DNA of 64,000 nt from Aristolochia californica (lineage: Eukaryota > Streptophyta > Magnoliopsida > Piperales > Aristolochiaceae), in assembly GCA_029961685.1 (NCBI GenBank), contig JARWKL010000014.1, positions 20,532,452 to 20,596,451 of the forward strand, written 5' to 3'. Below the pieces are notes generated by a model. The model was given only the letters and a program-made list of their open reading frames with translations, was not told the DNA's origin and did no database searches. Every line of letters begins with the position of its first letter. Within the stretch, counting starts at the first letter, position 1. This document shows positions 12,987-26,700 of this stretch, in pieces. Made by a program: the position numbers and the translations under genes.

Positions 12987-15034
12987 TCACTCACATATAT
13001 TATAGTTTTCAAATTCTTTTGCATACATAAACTCTAAAATTTCCATTTTTTTGTGATCAATATTTGCCAAATCTTTTGTGAACGAGAAAACTGGGAGAGC
13101 GAAAAACTCAAGTTTGAAAAAAATAATTGAACATCATAAATGGAAAAATGCACAAATGCTGAGAGAGATAATTCCAAAAGGTATCTGTGATTTTTAGGTC
13201 TGCTTTACATAAAATAGGCAAAAATTGGGTTGTTTGGCACTAGTAAATATCCCACCACTCGTTAACTTGAGAATTTTAATTTTTTCTACTCCTTGAAATT
13301 TTTGGATCATTAGGTCATTTGCATCTTCAACATGTTTCTGGCATGCATATCCACCACATTTAAAACATGTTAGGATCTGTTAGGAATCTCTTTCTTATAT
13401 AATTCCACAAAGCTATCTGGGGTTGTACTTGTGGAATTTTGCCAACGTGTATAACAAAACTTTGGTGTTTATTTTTAGTGGATGAAATTAATTTTCCTCA
13501 CTCACATTTATTAAAGTTTTCAAATTATTTTGTATACATAAACTCTAAAATTTCCATTTTGTTGTGATCTATACTTGCCTTATGTTTTTGATTACGAGAA
13601 AACTGGAAGAGCAAAATACTCAAGTTTGAAAAAAAAAATTGGACATGCAAAATGGATCAAATGCACAAATGCTGAGAGAGATAATTCCAAAAAGTATCAA
13701 TGATTTTTTATGTTCGTTTTTTGTAAAATAGGCAAAAATGGGGTTGTTTGGCTCTGGTAAATATCCCACCGCACATTAACTTGAGAATCTTAATTTTTTC
13801 TACTCTTTGAAATTTTTGAATCAATAGGCCATTCGCATCTTTAACATGTTTATGGCATGCATATCCACCACATTTAAAACATGTTAGGATCAATTAAGGA
13901 TCTCTTTCTTATAAAATTTCATCCAACTATCTGGGTTGTACTAGTGGAATTTCCCCAACGTGGATAACAAAACTTTGGTGTTCATTTTTAGTGCGTGAAA
14001 ATAATTTTCTTCACTCACTTTTATTATAGTTTTCAAATTCTTTAGCCTACATAAACTCTAAAATTTCCATTTTTTTGTGTCCTATAGATGCCTTATCTTT
14101 TTGTTTACGAGAAAACTAGGAGAGCGAAAAACTCAACTTTGAAAAAAATAATTGAACATCCAAAATGGAAAAATGCACAAATGCTGAGAGAGATAATTCC
14201 AAAAAGTAGCTGTGATTTTTTAGGTCCGCTTTTTTAAAAATAGGAAAAAAGTGGGTTGTTTGGCCTTGGTAAATATCCCACCGCACGTTAACTTGAGAAT
14301 TTTAATTTTTTCTACTCCTTGAAATTTTTGGATCATTAGGTCATTTGCATCTTTAACATGTTTCTGGTTTGCATATCCACCATATTTAAAACATGTTAGG
14401 ATCAATTAGGAATCTTTCTTATAAAATTCCACCAAGCTATCAAGGGTTGTTCTAGTGGAATTTCCCCAACGTGGATAACAAAACTTTGGTGTTTATTTTT
14501 AGTGCGTGAAAGTCATTTTCTTCACTCACATTTATTATAGTTTCCAAATTCTTTTGCATACATAAACTCTAAAATTTCCATTTTGTTATGATCACTATTT
14601 GCCTAATCTTTTGTTTACGAGAAAACTGGGAGAGCGAAAAACTCAAGTTTGAAAAAAATAATTGAACATCATAAATGGAAAAAATGCACAAATGCTGAGA
14701 GAGATAATTCCAAAAGGTATCAGTGATTTTTTAGGTCCGCTTTTCATAAAATAGGGAAAAAGTGGGTGGTTTGGCTGTGGTTAATTTCCCACCGCACAAT
14801 AACTTGAGAATTTTAATTTTTTCTACTCCTTGAAATTTTTGGATCATTAGGTCATTTGCATCTTCAACATGTTTCTGGCATGCATATCCACCACATTTAA
14901 AACATGTTAGGATCAATTAGGAATCTCTTTCTTATAAAATTCCACCGAGCTATCTGGGGTGGTACTAGTGGAATTTCCCCAACGTCGATAAATAAACTTT
15001 GGTGTTCATTTTTAGTGCGTGAAAATAATTTTTT

Positions 15035-17592
15035 TCACTCACATTTATTATAGTTTTCAAATTTTTTTGCATACAAAAACTCTAAAATTTCCATTTTGTT
15101 GTGATCAATATTTGCCTTATCTTTTTGTTTACGAGAAAACTAGGAGAGGGAAAAACTAAAGTTTGAAAAAAAAATTGAACATCCAAAATGAAAAAATATA
15201 CAAATCCTGAGATAGATAATTCCAAATAGTATCTGTGATTTTTTTGGTCCGCTTTTTGTAAAATAGGCAAAAAGTGGGTTCTTTGGCTCTGGTAAATATC
15301 TCACCGCACGTTAACTTGAGAATTTTAATTTTTTCTACTCGAAATTTTTGGATCATTAGGACATTTTCATCTTCAACATGTTTCTGGCATGCATATCCAC
15401 CACATTTTAGACATGTAAGGATCAATTAGGAATATCTTTCTTATAAAATTATACCAAGCTATGTAGGGTTGTACTAGTGGAATTTCCACAACGTGGGTAA
15501 CAAAACTTTGGTGTTCATTTTTAGTGCGTGAAAATAATTTTCTTCACTCACATTTCTTATAGTTTTCAAATTCTTTTGCATACATAAACTCTAAAATTTC
15601 CATTTTGTTGTGATCTATATTAGCCTTATCTTTTTGTTTACGAGAAAACTAGAAGAGGAAAAAACTCAAGTTTGAAAAAAAAAATTGAACATCCAAAATA
15701 GAAAAATATACAAATGCTAAGACAGATAATTCCAAATAGTATCTATTATTTTTTAGGACTGCTTTTTGTAAAATAGGAAAAAAGTGGGTTGTTTGCCTCT
15801 GGTAAATATCCCACCGCACGTTAACTTGAGAATTTAAATTTTTTCTACTCCTTGAAATTTTTTGATCATTAGGTGATTTGCATCTTCAACAAGTTTTTGA
15901 CATGCATATCCACCACATTTAAAACATGTTAGGATCAATTAGGAATGTCTTTCTTATAAAATGCCACCAAGCTATCTGGGGTTGAACTAGTGGAATTTTC
16001 CCAACGTGGATAACAAAACTTTGGTGTTCATTTTTAGTGCGTGAAAATAATTTTCTTCAGTCACATTTATTATAGTTTTCAAATTCTTTTGCATACATAA
16101 ACTCAAAAATTTCCATTTTGTTGTGATCTATATTTGCCTTATCTTTTTGTTGACGAGAAAAACGGGAGAGCGAAAAACTCAAGTTGGAAAAAAAAAATTG
16201 AACCTCCAAAATGGAAAAGCACAATTGCTGAGAGAGATAATTCCAAAAAGTATCTGTTATTTTTTAGGACCGCTTTTTGTAAAATAGGCAAAAATGGGGT
16301 TGTTTGCCTCTTGTAAATATCCCACTGCACGTTAACTTGAGAATTTTCATTTTTTCTACTCCTTGAATTTTTTGGGTCATTAGGACATTTGCATCTTATA
16401 CATGTTTCTACCATGCATATCCACCACATTTAAAACATTTTAGGATCAATGAGGAATCTCTTTCTTATAAACTTCAACCAAGCTATCTGGGGTTGTACTA
16501 GTGGAGTTTCCTCAACGTGGATAAGAAAACTTTGGTGTTCATTTTTAGTGCGTGAAAATAATTTTCTTCACTCAAATTTATTATAGTTTTAAAATTCTTT
16601 TGTATATATTAGCTCTAAAATTTCCATTTTGTTGTGATCTATATTTGCCTTATCTTTTTGTTTACGAGAAAACTGGGAGAGCGAAAAACTCAAGTTTGAA
16701 AAAAAAAAATTGAACATCCAAAATGGAAATGCACTAATGCTGAGAGAGATAATTCCAAAAAGTATCTGTCATTTTTTAGGTCCGCTTTTTGTAAAATAGG
16801 CAAAAAGTGGGTTGTTTTGCTCTGTTAAATATCCCACCGCACGTTAACTTGAGAATTTTAATTTTTTCTACTCCTTGAAATTTTTGGATCATTAGGTCAT
16901 TTGCATCTTCAACATGTTTCTGGTATGCACATCCACCACATTAAAAACATGTTAGGATCAATTAGGAATCTCTTTCTAATAAAATTCTACCAAGCTATCT
17001 AAGGTTGTACTAGTGGAATTTCCCCAACGTAGATAACAAAACTTTGGTGTTCATTTTTAGTGCGAGAAAATAATTTTATTCACTCCTATTTATTATAGTT
17101 TTCAAATTCTTTTGCATACATAAACTCTAAAATTTCCATTTTGTTGTGATCTATGTTTGCCTTATCTTTTTGTTTACGAGAATACTGGTAGAGTAAAACA
17201 CTAAAGTTTGAAAAAAATAATTGAACATCCAAAATGGAAAAATGCACAAATACTGAGAGAGATAATTCCAAAAAGTATATGTGATTTTTTAGGTCCTCTT
17301 TTCGTAAAATAGGCAAAAAGTGGGTTGTTTGGCTCAAGTAAATATCCCACCGCACGTTAACTTGATAATTTTAATTTTTTCTACTCCTTGAAATTTTTGG
17401 ATCATTATGTCATTTGCATCTTCAACATGTTTTTGGCATGCATATCCACCACATTTAAAGCATGTTAGGATCAATTAGGAATCTCTTTCTTATAAAATTC
17501 CACCAAGCTATCGGGGTTTGTACTAGTGGAATTTCCCCAACGAGGATAACTAAACTTTGGTGTTCATTTTTAGTGTGTTAAAATAATTTTCT
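15035..17592 (+). repeat. Units F31-F35
   Basis: Units start at 15035, 15544, 16057, 16568 and 17080. F31 and F32 carry the linked marks ATATACAAAT and CCAAATAGTAT. F35 begins TCACTCCTATTT and has CTGGTAGAGT and GTATATGTG, a type seen again in F82, F92 and F97. No gene is supported. Confidence 0.92.
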
Positions 17593-19125
17593 TCACTCAC
17601 ATTTATTTTACTTTTCAAATTCTTTTGCATACATAAACTCTAAAATTTCCATTTTGTTGTGATCTATATTTGCCATATATTTTTGTTTACGAGAAAACTG
17701 GGAGAGCAAAAAACTATAGTTAGAAAAAAAATTGAACTTCAAAAATGGAAAAATGCACAAATGTTGAGAGAGATAATTCCAAAAAGTAACTATGATTTTT
17801 TAGTTTCACTTTTTGTAAAATAGGAAAAAAGTGGGTTGTTTGCCTCCGGTAAATATCCCACCGCACGTTAACTTGAGAATTTTAATTTTTTCTACTCGAA
17901 ATTTTTGGATCATTAGGTCATTTGCATCTTCAAAATGTTTCTGGCATGCAAATCCACCACATTTAAAACATGATAGGATCAATTAGGAATTTCTTTCTTA
18001 TAAAATTCCACCAAGCTATTTTGGGTGTTACTAGTGGAATTTCCCAAACGTGGATAACTAAACTTTTGTGTTCATTTTTAGTGCGTGAAAATAATTTTCT
18101 TCACTCACATTTATTATAGTTTTTAAATTCTTTTGCATACATAAACTCTAAAATTTCCATTTTGTTGTGACCTATATTTGCCTTATCTTTTTGTTTACAA
18201 GAAAACTAGGAGAGCGAAAAACCCAAGTTTGAAAAAATTAATTGAACATCCAAAATGGAAAATGCACAAATGCTGAGAGAGAAACTTCCTAAAAGTATTT
18301 GCTATTTTTTGGGTCCGCATTTTGTAAAATAGGGAAAAAAGTGGGTTTTTGGCCCTGGTAAATATCCGACCGCACGTTAACTTGAGAATTTAATTTTTTT
18401 CTACTCCTTGAAAATTTTGGATCAATAGGTCATTTGCATCTTCAACATGTTTATGGCTTGCATATCCACCACATTTAAAACATGTTAGGATCAATTAGGA
18501 ATCTCTTTCTTATAAAATTCCACCAAGCTATCAGGGGTTGTTCTAGTGGAATTTCACACACGTGGATAACAAAACTTTGGTGTTTATTTTTAGTGCATGA
18601 TAATAATTTTCCTCACTCACATTTATTATAGTTTTCAAATTCTTTTGCACACATAAAGTCTAAAATTTTCATTTTGTTGTGATCAATAATTGCCAAATCT
18701 TTTTGCTTACGAGAAATTCGGGAGAGTGAAAAACTCAAGTTTGAAAAAAATAATTGAACATCCAAAATGGAAAAATGCACAAATGCTGAGAGAGATAAAT
18801 CCAAAAAGTACCGATGATTTTTTAGGTCTGCTTTTTGTAAAATTTGGAAAAAGTGGGTTGTTAGGCTCTGGTAAATATCCCACCGCACGTTAACTTGAGA
18901 ATTTTAATTTTTTGTACTCCTTGAAATTTTTGGATCATTAGGTCATTTGCATCTTCAACATGTTTCTGGCATGTATATCCACCACATTTAAAACATGTTA
19001 AGATCAATTAGGAACCTCTATCTTATAAAATTCCACCAAGCTATCTTGGGTTATACTAGTGGAATTTCCCAAAAGTGGATAACAAAACTTTGGTGTTCAT
19101 TTTTAGTGCGTGAAAATAATTTTCT

Positions 19126-19620
19126 TCACTCACATTTATTATAGTTTTCAAATTATTTTGCATACATGAACTCTAAAATTTCCATTTTGTTGTGATCAAT
19201 ATTTGCCTTATCTTTTTGTTTACGAGAAAACTGGGAGAAAGAAAAACTCAAGTTTAAAAAAAAGAATTGAACATCCAAAATGAAAAAATATACAAATGCT
19301 GAGAGAGAAAATTCCAAATAGTATCTGTAATGTTTTAGGTGCACTTTTTGTAAAATAGTATCTTGTAATGTTTTAGGTGCACGTTAACTTGAGAATTTAA
19401 AATTTTTCTACTCCTTGAAATTTTTGGATCATTAGGACATTTGCATCTTGAACATGTTTTTGGTATACATATCCACCACATTGAAAACATGTTAGGATCA
19501 ATAATGAATCTCTTTCTTATGAAATTCTACCAAGCTATCTGGGGTTGTACTAGTGGAATTTCCCCCAACGTGTGTAACAAAACTTTGGTGTTCATTTTTA
19601 GTACGTGAAAATAATTGTCT
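19126..19620 (+). repeat. Rearranged unit F39 (495 bp) with internal short duplication
   Basis: The stretch GTATCTGTAATGTTTTAGG followed by TGCAC at about 19320 is repeated almost exactly at about 19359 (GTATCTTGTAATGTTTTAGG, then TGCACG). This second copy replaces the normal GGCAAAAAGTGGGTTG to CCCACCG segment. The result looks like a template-switch or slippage event inside one unit. Confidence 0.9.
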
Positions 19621-20979
19621 TCTCTCACATTTATTATAGTTTTCAAATTCTTTTGCATACATAAACTCTAAAATTTCAATTTTTTTGCAATCTATATTTG
19701 CCTTATCTTTTTGTTGACGAGAAAACTGGGAGAGCGAAAAACTCAAGTTTGAAAAAAAAATTGAACATCCAAAATGGAAATGCACAAATGCTGAGAGAGA
19801 TAATTCCAAAAACTATCTGTGATTTTTTTGGTCCGCTTCTTGTAAAATATGGAAAATGTTGGTTGTTTGCTCTGGTAAATATCCTACCGCACGTTAACTT
19901 GAGAATATTAATTTTTTCTACTCGAAATTTTTGTATCATTAAGTCATTTGCATCTTCAACATGTTTCTGGCATGCATATCCACCACATTTAAAACAAGTT
20001 TGGATCAATTAGGAATCTCATTCTTATAAAATGCCACAAAGCTATTTGGGGTTGTACTAGTGGAATTTTCCCAACGTGGATAACAAAACATTGGTGATGA
20101 TTTTTAGTGGGTGAAAATAATTTTCTTCACTCACATTTGTGATAGTTTTCAAATTTTTTTGCAAACATAAACTCTAAAATTTCCATTTTATTGTTATCTA
20201 TATTTGCCTTATCTTTTTGTTTACGGGAAAATTTCGAGAGCAAAAAACTCAAGTTTGAAAAAAAAAATTGAATTTCCAAAATGGAAAATGCACAAATGCT
20301 GAGAGAGATAATTCCAAAAAGTATATGTGATATTTTAGGTCCTCTTTTTGTAAAAGAGGCAAAAAGGGGGTTGTTTGGCTCAGGTAAATATCCCACCGCA
20401 CGTCAACTTGAGAATTTTAATTTTTTCAACACCTTGAAATTTTTGGATCATTAGGACATTTGCATCTTAACCATGTCTCTGGCATGCCTATCCACCAGAT
20501 TTAAAACATGTTAGGATCAATTAGGAATCTCTTTCTTATATAATTCTACCAAGCTATCTTGTGTTGTACTAGTGGAATTTCCCCAACGTGGATAAGAAAA
20601 CTTTGTTGTTCATTTTTAGTGTGTGAAAATAATTTTGTTGACTCACATTTATTATAGTTTTCAAATTCTTTTGCATACATAAACTCTAAAATTTCCATTT
20701 TTTTGTGATCAATATTTGCCTAATCTTTTGTTTACGAGAAAACTGGGACAACGAAAAACTCAAGTTTGAAAAAAATAATTGAACATCATAAATTGAAAAA
20801 TGCACAAATGCTGAGAGAGATAATTCCAAAAAGTATCTGTGATTTTTTATGTCTACTTTTCGTAAAATATGCAAAAATTGGGTTGTTTGGCACTAGTAAA
20901 TATCCCACCGCTCGTTAACTTGAGAATTTTAATTTTTTCTTCTCCTTGAAATTTTTGGATCATTAGGTCATTTGCATCT

Positions 20980-21426
20980 TCAACATGTTTCTGGCATGCA
21001 TATCCACCACATTAAAATTTTTTTTGGATCAATTAGGATTCTCTTTCTTATTAAATTCCACCAAGCTATCAGGGGTAGTACTAGTGGAATTTCCCCAACG
21101 TGGATAACAAAACATTGGTGTTCATTTTTAGTGCGTGAAAATAATTTTCTTCTTTCACATTTATTATAGTTTTCAAATTCTTTTGCATACATAAACTCTA
21201 AAATTTCCATTTTGTTGTGACCTATATTTGCCTTATCTTTTTGTTTACGAGAAAACTGGGAGAGCGAAAAAGTCAAGAATGAAAAAAATAATTGAACATC
21301 CAAAATGGAAAAATGCACAAATGCTGAGAGAGATAATTCCAAAAAGTAACTGTGATTTTTTAGGTCTGCTTTTTGTAAAATCAGCAAAAAGTGGGTTGTT
21401 TGGCTCTGGTAAATATCCCACAGCAC
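20980..21426 (-). other. Longest satellite-derived open frame (148 codons), probably not a gene
   Basis: This is the longest open frame in the window. It covers most of one unit, because the stop normally encoded by GAGTGA at the unit boundary is GAAAGA here (21151 reads TCTTTCAC). Other units with the stop altered give similar frames at 25174-25578, 47798-48205 and 19498-19809 (minus strand) and 56559-56849 and 61562-61846 (plus strand). The predicted product is rich in Phe, Lys, Asn and Leu and has no domain I recognise. Stops and frameshifts in nearly all other copies, and comparable open frames on the opposite strand, argue that this is satellite sequence that happens to be open. Confidence 0.3.
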
Positions 21427-23717
21427 GTTAACTTGAGAATTTTAATTTTTTCTACTCCTTGATATTTTTTGATCATTAGGTCATTTGCATCTTCAACATG
21501 TTTCTGGCATGCATATCCACCTCATTTAAAACATGTTAGGATCAATTAGGAGTCTCTTTCTTATATAATTCCACAAGCTATCTGTGGTTGTACTAGGTGA
21601 ATTTCGCCAACGTGGATAACAAAACTTTGGTGTTCATTTTTAGTGCATGAAATTAATTTTCCTCACACACATTTATTAAAGTTTTCAAATTCTTTTGCAT
21701 ACATAAACTCAAAAATTTCCATTTTGTTGTGATCTATATTTGCCATATGTTTTTGTTTACGAGAAAACAGCAAGAGCGAAAAACTCAAGTTTGAAAAAAA
21801 AATTCAACATGCAAAATGGAAAAAATGCACAAATGCTGAGAGAGATAATTCCAAAAAGTATCTATGATTTTTTAGGTTCGCTTTTTGTAAAATAGTTAAA
21901 AAAGGGGTTGTTTGGCTCTGGTAAATATCCCACCGCACGTTAACTTGAGAATTTTAATTTTTTCTACTCTTTGAAATTTTTGAATCATTAGCCCATACGC
22001 ATCTTCAACATGGTTCTGGCATGCATATCCACCACATTTAAAACATGTTAGGATCAATTAAGAATCGCTTTCTTATAAACTTCCACCCAGCTATCTAGGG
22101 TTGTACTAGTGGAATTTTCCCGACGTGGATAACAAAACTTTGGGGTTCATTTTTAGTGCGTGAAAATAATTTTCTTCACTCACATTTATTATAGTTTTCA
22201 AATATTTTTTCATACATCAACTCTAAAATTTCAATTTTGTTGTGATCTATATTTGCCTTATCAGTTTGTTTACGTGAAAACTGGGAGAGCATAAAACTCA
22301 GGTTTGAAAAAAAAATTGAAGTTCCAAAATGGAAAAATATACAAATGCTGAGCGAGAGAATTCCAAATAGTATATATGATTTTTTAGGTCCGCTACTTGT
22401 GAAATAGGCAAAAAGTGGGTTGTTTAGCTCTGGTAAATATCCCAGCGCACGTTAACTTGAGAATATTAATTATTTCTACTCCTTGAAATTTTTGGGTCAT
22501 TAGGTCATTTGCATCTTCAACATGTTTCTGGCATGAATATCCACCACATTTAAAACATGTTAGGATCAATTAGGAATCTCTTTCTTATAAAATTCCACCA
22601 AGCTATTTGGGGTTGTACTAGTGGAATTTCCCCAACGTGGATAACAAAACTTTGGAGTTTATTTTTAGTGCGTGAAAATAATTTTCTTCATTCACATTTA
22701 TTATAGTTTTCAAATTTTTTTGCATACATAAACTCTAAAATTTCCATTTTGTTGTGATCTACATTTTCCCTGTCTTTTTGTTTACGAGAAAACTAGAAGA
22801 GCGAAAAACTCAAGTTTGAAAAAAAAAAATTGAACATGCAAACTGGAAAAAATGCACAAATGCTGAGAGAGATAATTCCAAAAAGTATCTATGATTTTTT
22901 AGGTTCGCTTTTTTGTAAAATCGGCAAAAAGTGGGTTGTTTGGCTCTGGTAAATATCCAACCGCACGTTAACTTGAGAATTTTAATTTTTTCTACTCCTT
23001 GAAATTTTTGGATCATTAAGTCATTTGCATCTTCAAAATGTTTCTGGCATGCATATGCACCAAATTTAAAACATGTTAGGATCAATTAGGAATCTCTTTC
23101 TTGTAAAATTCCACCAAGCTATCTGGGGTTGCACTAGTGGAATTTCCCCAACGTGGATAACAAAACTTTGGTGTTCATTTTTACTGCATGAAAATAATTT
23201 TCTTCATTCACTTTTATTATAGTTTTCAAATTCTTTTGCATACATAAACTCTAAAATTTCCATTTTGTTGTGATATATATTTGCCTTATCTTTTTGTTTA
23301 AAAGAAAACTAGGAGAGCGAAAAACACAACTTTGAAAAAAATAATTGAACATCCAAAATTGAAAAATGCACAAATGGTGAGAGAGATGATTCCAAAAAGT
23401 ATCTGTGATTTTTTAGGTCCGCTTTTTTGTAAAATCGGAAAAAAGTTGGTTGTTTGCCACTGGTAAATATCCCACCGCACGTTAACATGAGAATTTTAAT
23501 TTTTTCTACTCCTTGATATTTTTGGTTCATTAGGTCATTTGCATTTTAAACATGTTTCTGGCATGCATATCCACCACATTTAAAACATTTTAGGATCAAT
23601 TAGGAATCTCATTCTTATATAATTCCACAAAGCTATCTGGGGTTGTACTAGTGGAATTTCCCCAACGGGGGTAACAAAACTTTGGTGTTCATTTTTAGTG
23701 CAAAAAATTAATTCTCT

Positions 23718-26700
23718 TCACTCACATTTATTAAAGTTTTCAAATTCTTTTGCATACATAAACTCTTAAATTTCCATTATGTTGTGATCTATATTTGCCT
23801 AATGTTTTTGTTTACGTGAAAACTGGAAGAGCCAAAAACTCAAGTTTGAAAAAAAAAATAGAACAAGCAAAATGGAAAAAAATGCAGAAATGGTGAGGGA
23901 GATAATTACAAAAAGTATCTATGATTTTTTAGTTTCGGTTTTTGTAAAATAGGCAAAAAGTGGGTTGTTTGGCTCTGGTAAATATCCCACCACACGTTAA
24001 CTTGAGAATTTTAATTTTTCTACTCCTTGAAATTTTTTGATCATTAGGTCATTTGCATCTTCAAAATGATTCTGGCATGCATATCCACCACATTTAAAAC
24101 ATTTTAGGATCAATTAGGAATCTCTTTCTTATAAAATTCTGCCAAGCTATTTGAGGTGTTACTAGTGGAATTTCCCCAACGTGGATAACAAAACATTGGT
24201 GATCATTTTTAGTGCATGAAAATAATTTTCTTCACTCACATTTATTATAGTTTTCAAAATATTTTTCATACATAAACTCTAAAATTTCCATTTTGTTGTG
24301 ACCTATATTTGCCTTATCTTTTTGTTTACCAGAAAACTTGGAGAGCGAAAAACCCAAGTTTGAAAAAATTAATTGAACATCCAAAATGGAAAAATGCACA
24401 AATGCTGAGACAGATAATTCCAAAGAGTATCTATGATTGTTTAGGTCCGCTTTTCATAAAATTGGGAAAAAGTGGGTTGTTTGGCTCCGGTAAATCCCAC
24501 CACACGTTAACTTCAGAATTTTAATTTTTTGTACTCCTTGAAATTTTAGGATCATTAGGTCATTTGCATCTTAAACATGTTTCTGCCATGTATATCCACC
24601 ACATTTAAAACATGTTAGGATCAATTAGGAATCTCTTTCTTATAAAATTCCACCAAGCTATCTAGGGTTATACTAGTGGAATTTTCCCAACGTGGATAAC
24701 AAAATTTTGGTGTTCATTTTTAGGGCGTGAAAATAATTTTCTTCACTCACATTTATTATAGTTTTCAAATTCTTTTGCGTACATAAACTCTAAAATTTCC
24801 ATTTTGTTGTGATCAATATTTGCCTTATCTTTTTGTTTACGAGAAAACTGGGAGAAAGAAAAACTCAAGTTTAAAAAAAAAATTAAACATCCAAAATGAA
24901 AAAATATACAAATGCTGAGAGGGATAATTCCAAATAGTATCTGTGATTTTTTAGGTCCGGTTTTTGTAAAATAGGCAAAAAGTGGGTTGTATAGCTCTCG
25001 TAAATATCCCACTGCACGTTAACTTGAGAATTTAAAATTTTTCTACTCCTTGAAATTTTTGGATCATTAGGACATTCGCATCTTTAACATGTTTCTGGTA
25101 TGCATATCCACCACATTTAAAACATGTTAGGATCAACAATGAATCTCTTTCTTATAAAATTCTACCAAGCTTTCTAGGGTTGTACTAGTGGAATTTCCAC
25201 AACGTGGGTAACAAAACTTTGGTGTTCATTTTTAGTGCGTGAAAATAATTTTCTTCTCTCACATTTATTATAGTTTTCAAATTTTTTTTCGTACATAAAC
25301 TCTAAAATTTCCATGTTGTTGTAATCTATATTTGCCTTATCTTTTTGTTTACGAGAAAACTGGGAGAGCAAAAAACTCAAGTTTGAAAAAAAAAATTGAA
25401 CATCCAAAATGGAAATGCACAAATTCTGAGAGAGATAATTACAAAAAGTATCTGTGATTTTTTTGGTCCGTTTCTTGTAAAATAGGGAAAAAGTGGGTTT
25501 TTTTGCTCTAGTAAATATCCAATCGTACGTTAACTTGAGAATTTTAATTTTTTCTACTCCTTGAAATTTTTGTATCATTAAGTCATTTGCATCTTCAACA
25601 TGTTTCTGGCATGCATATCCACCACATTTAAAACATGTTAGGATGAATTAGGAATGTCTTTCTTATAAAATGCCACCAAGCTATCTGGGGTTGAACTAGT
25701 GGAATTTTCCCAACGTGGATAACAAAACTTTGGTGTTCATTTTTAGTGCGTGAAAATAATTTTCTTCACTCACTTTTATTAAAGTTTTCAAATTGTTTTG
25801 CATACATAAATTCTAAAATTTCCATTTTTTTGTTATCTATATTTGCCATATCTTTTTGTTTATGAGAAAACATGGAGTGTAAAAAAACTCAAGTTTGAAA
25901 AAAATAATTGAACATCCAAAATGGAAAAATGCACAAATGCTGAGATAGATAATTCCAAAAAGTATCTGTGATTTTTTAGGTCCCTTTTTGTAAAATAGGC
26001 AAAAAGTGGGTTGTTCGGCTCAGTAAATATCCCACCACTCGTTAATTTGAGAATTTTAATTTTTTCTGCTTTGTGAAATTTTTGGATCTTTAGGTCATTT
26101 GCATCTTCAATATGTTTCTGGCTTGCATATCCACCAGATTTAAAACATGTTCGGATCAATTAGGAATCGCTTTCTTATAAAATTCCACCAAGCTATCTGG
26201 GGTTGTACTAGTAGAATTTCCCCAACGTGGATAACAAAACTTTGGTGTTCATTTTTATTGCGTGAAAATAATTTTCTTCACTCACATTTATTTTAGTTTT
26301 CAAATTTTTTTGCATACATCAACTCTAAAATTTCCATTTTGATGTGATCAATATTTGCCTTATCTTTTTGTTTACGAGAAAACTGGGAGAGCGAAAAACT
26401 CAAGTTTGAAAAAAAAATTTAACATCCAAAATGGAAAAATATACAAATGCTGAGAGATATAATTCCAAATAGTATCTGTAATTTTTTAGGACACTTTTTG
26501 TAAAATAGACAAAAAGTGGGTTGTTTGGCTCTGGTAAATATCCCACCGCACGTTAACTTGAGAATTTTTGTTTTTTCTACTCCTTGATATTTTTGGATCA
26601 TTATGTCATTTGCATCTTCAACATGTTTCTGACATGCATATGCACCACATTTAAAACATGTTAGGATCAATTAGGAATCTCTTTCTTATAAAATTCCACA

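Larger units (their letters stand above)
9975..15034 (+). repeat. Units F21-F30
   Basis: Units start at 9975, 10486, 10996, 11501, 12012, 12507, 12987, 13498, 14011 and 14522. F25 (495 bp) and F26 (480 bp) carry short deletions bounded by ATCT. F27 and F30 share CATCATAAATGG and a one-base-shorter ATCTTTTG with F42, F81 and F83. F28 belongs to a type (TATTAAAG near the start, CATGCAAAATGG inside) seen again in F44. No gene is supported. Confidence 0.92.
17593..23717 (+). repeat. Units F36-F47, first copy of an 11/12-unit higher-order block
   Basis: Units start at 17593, 18101, 18613, 19126, 19621, 20127, 20639, 21151, 21663, 22176, 22688 and 23204. F36, F37/F38, F39 and F40 have counterparts F48, F49, F50 and F51. 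Shared marks include GGGTGTTACTAG or GAGGTGTTACTAG (F36/F48), AAACCCAAGTTTG (F37/F49), GGGAGAAAGAAAAAC (F39/F50) and a TCTCTCAC start with GGTCCG(C/T)TTCTTG (F40/F51). No gene is supported. Confidence 0.85.
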
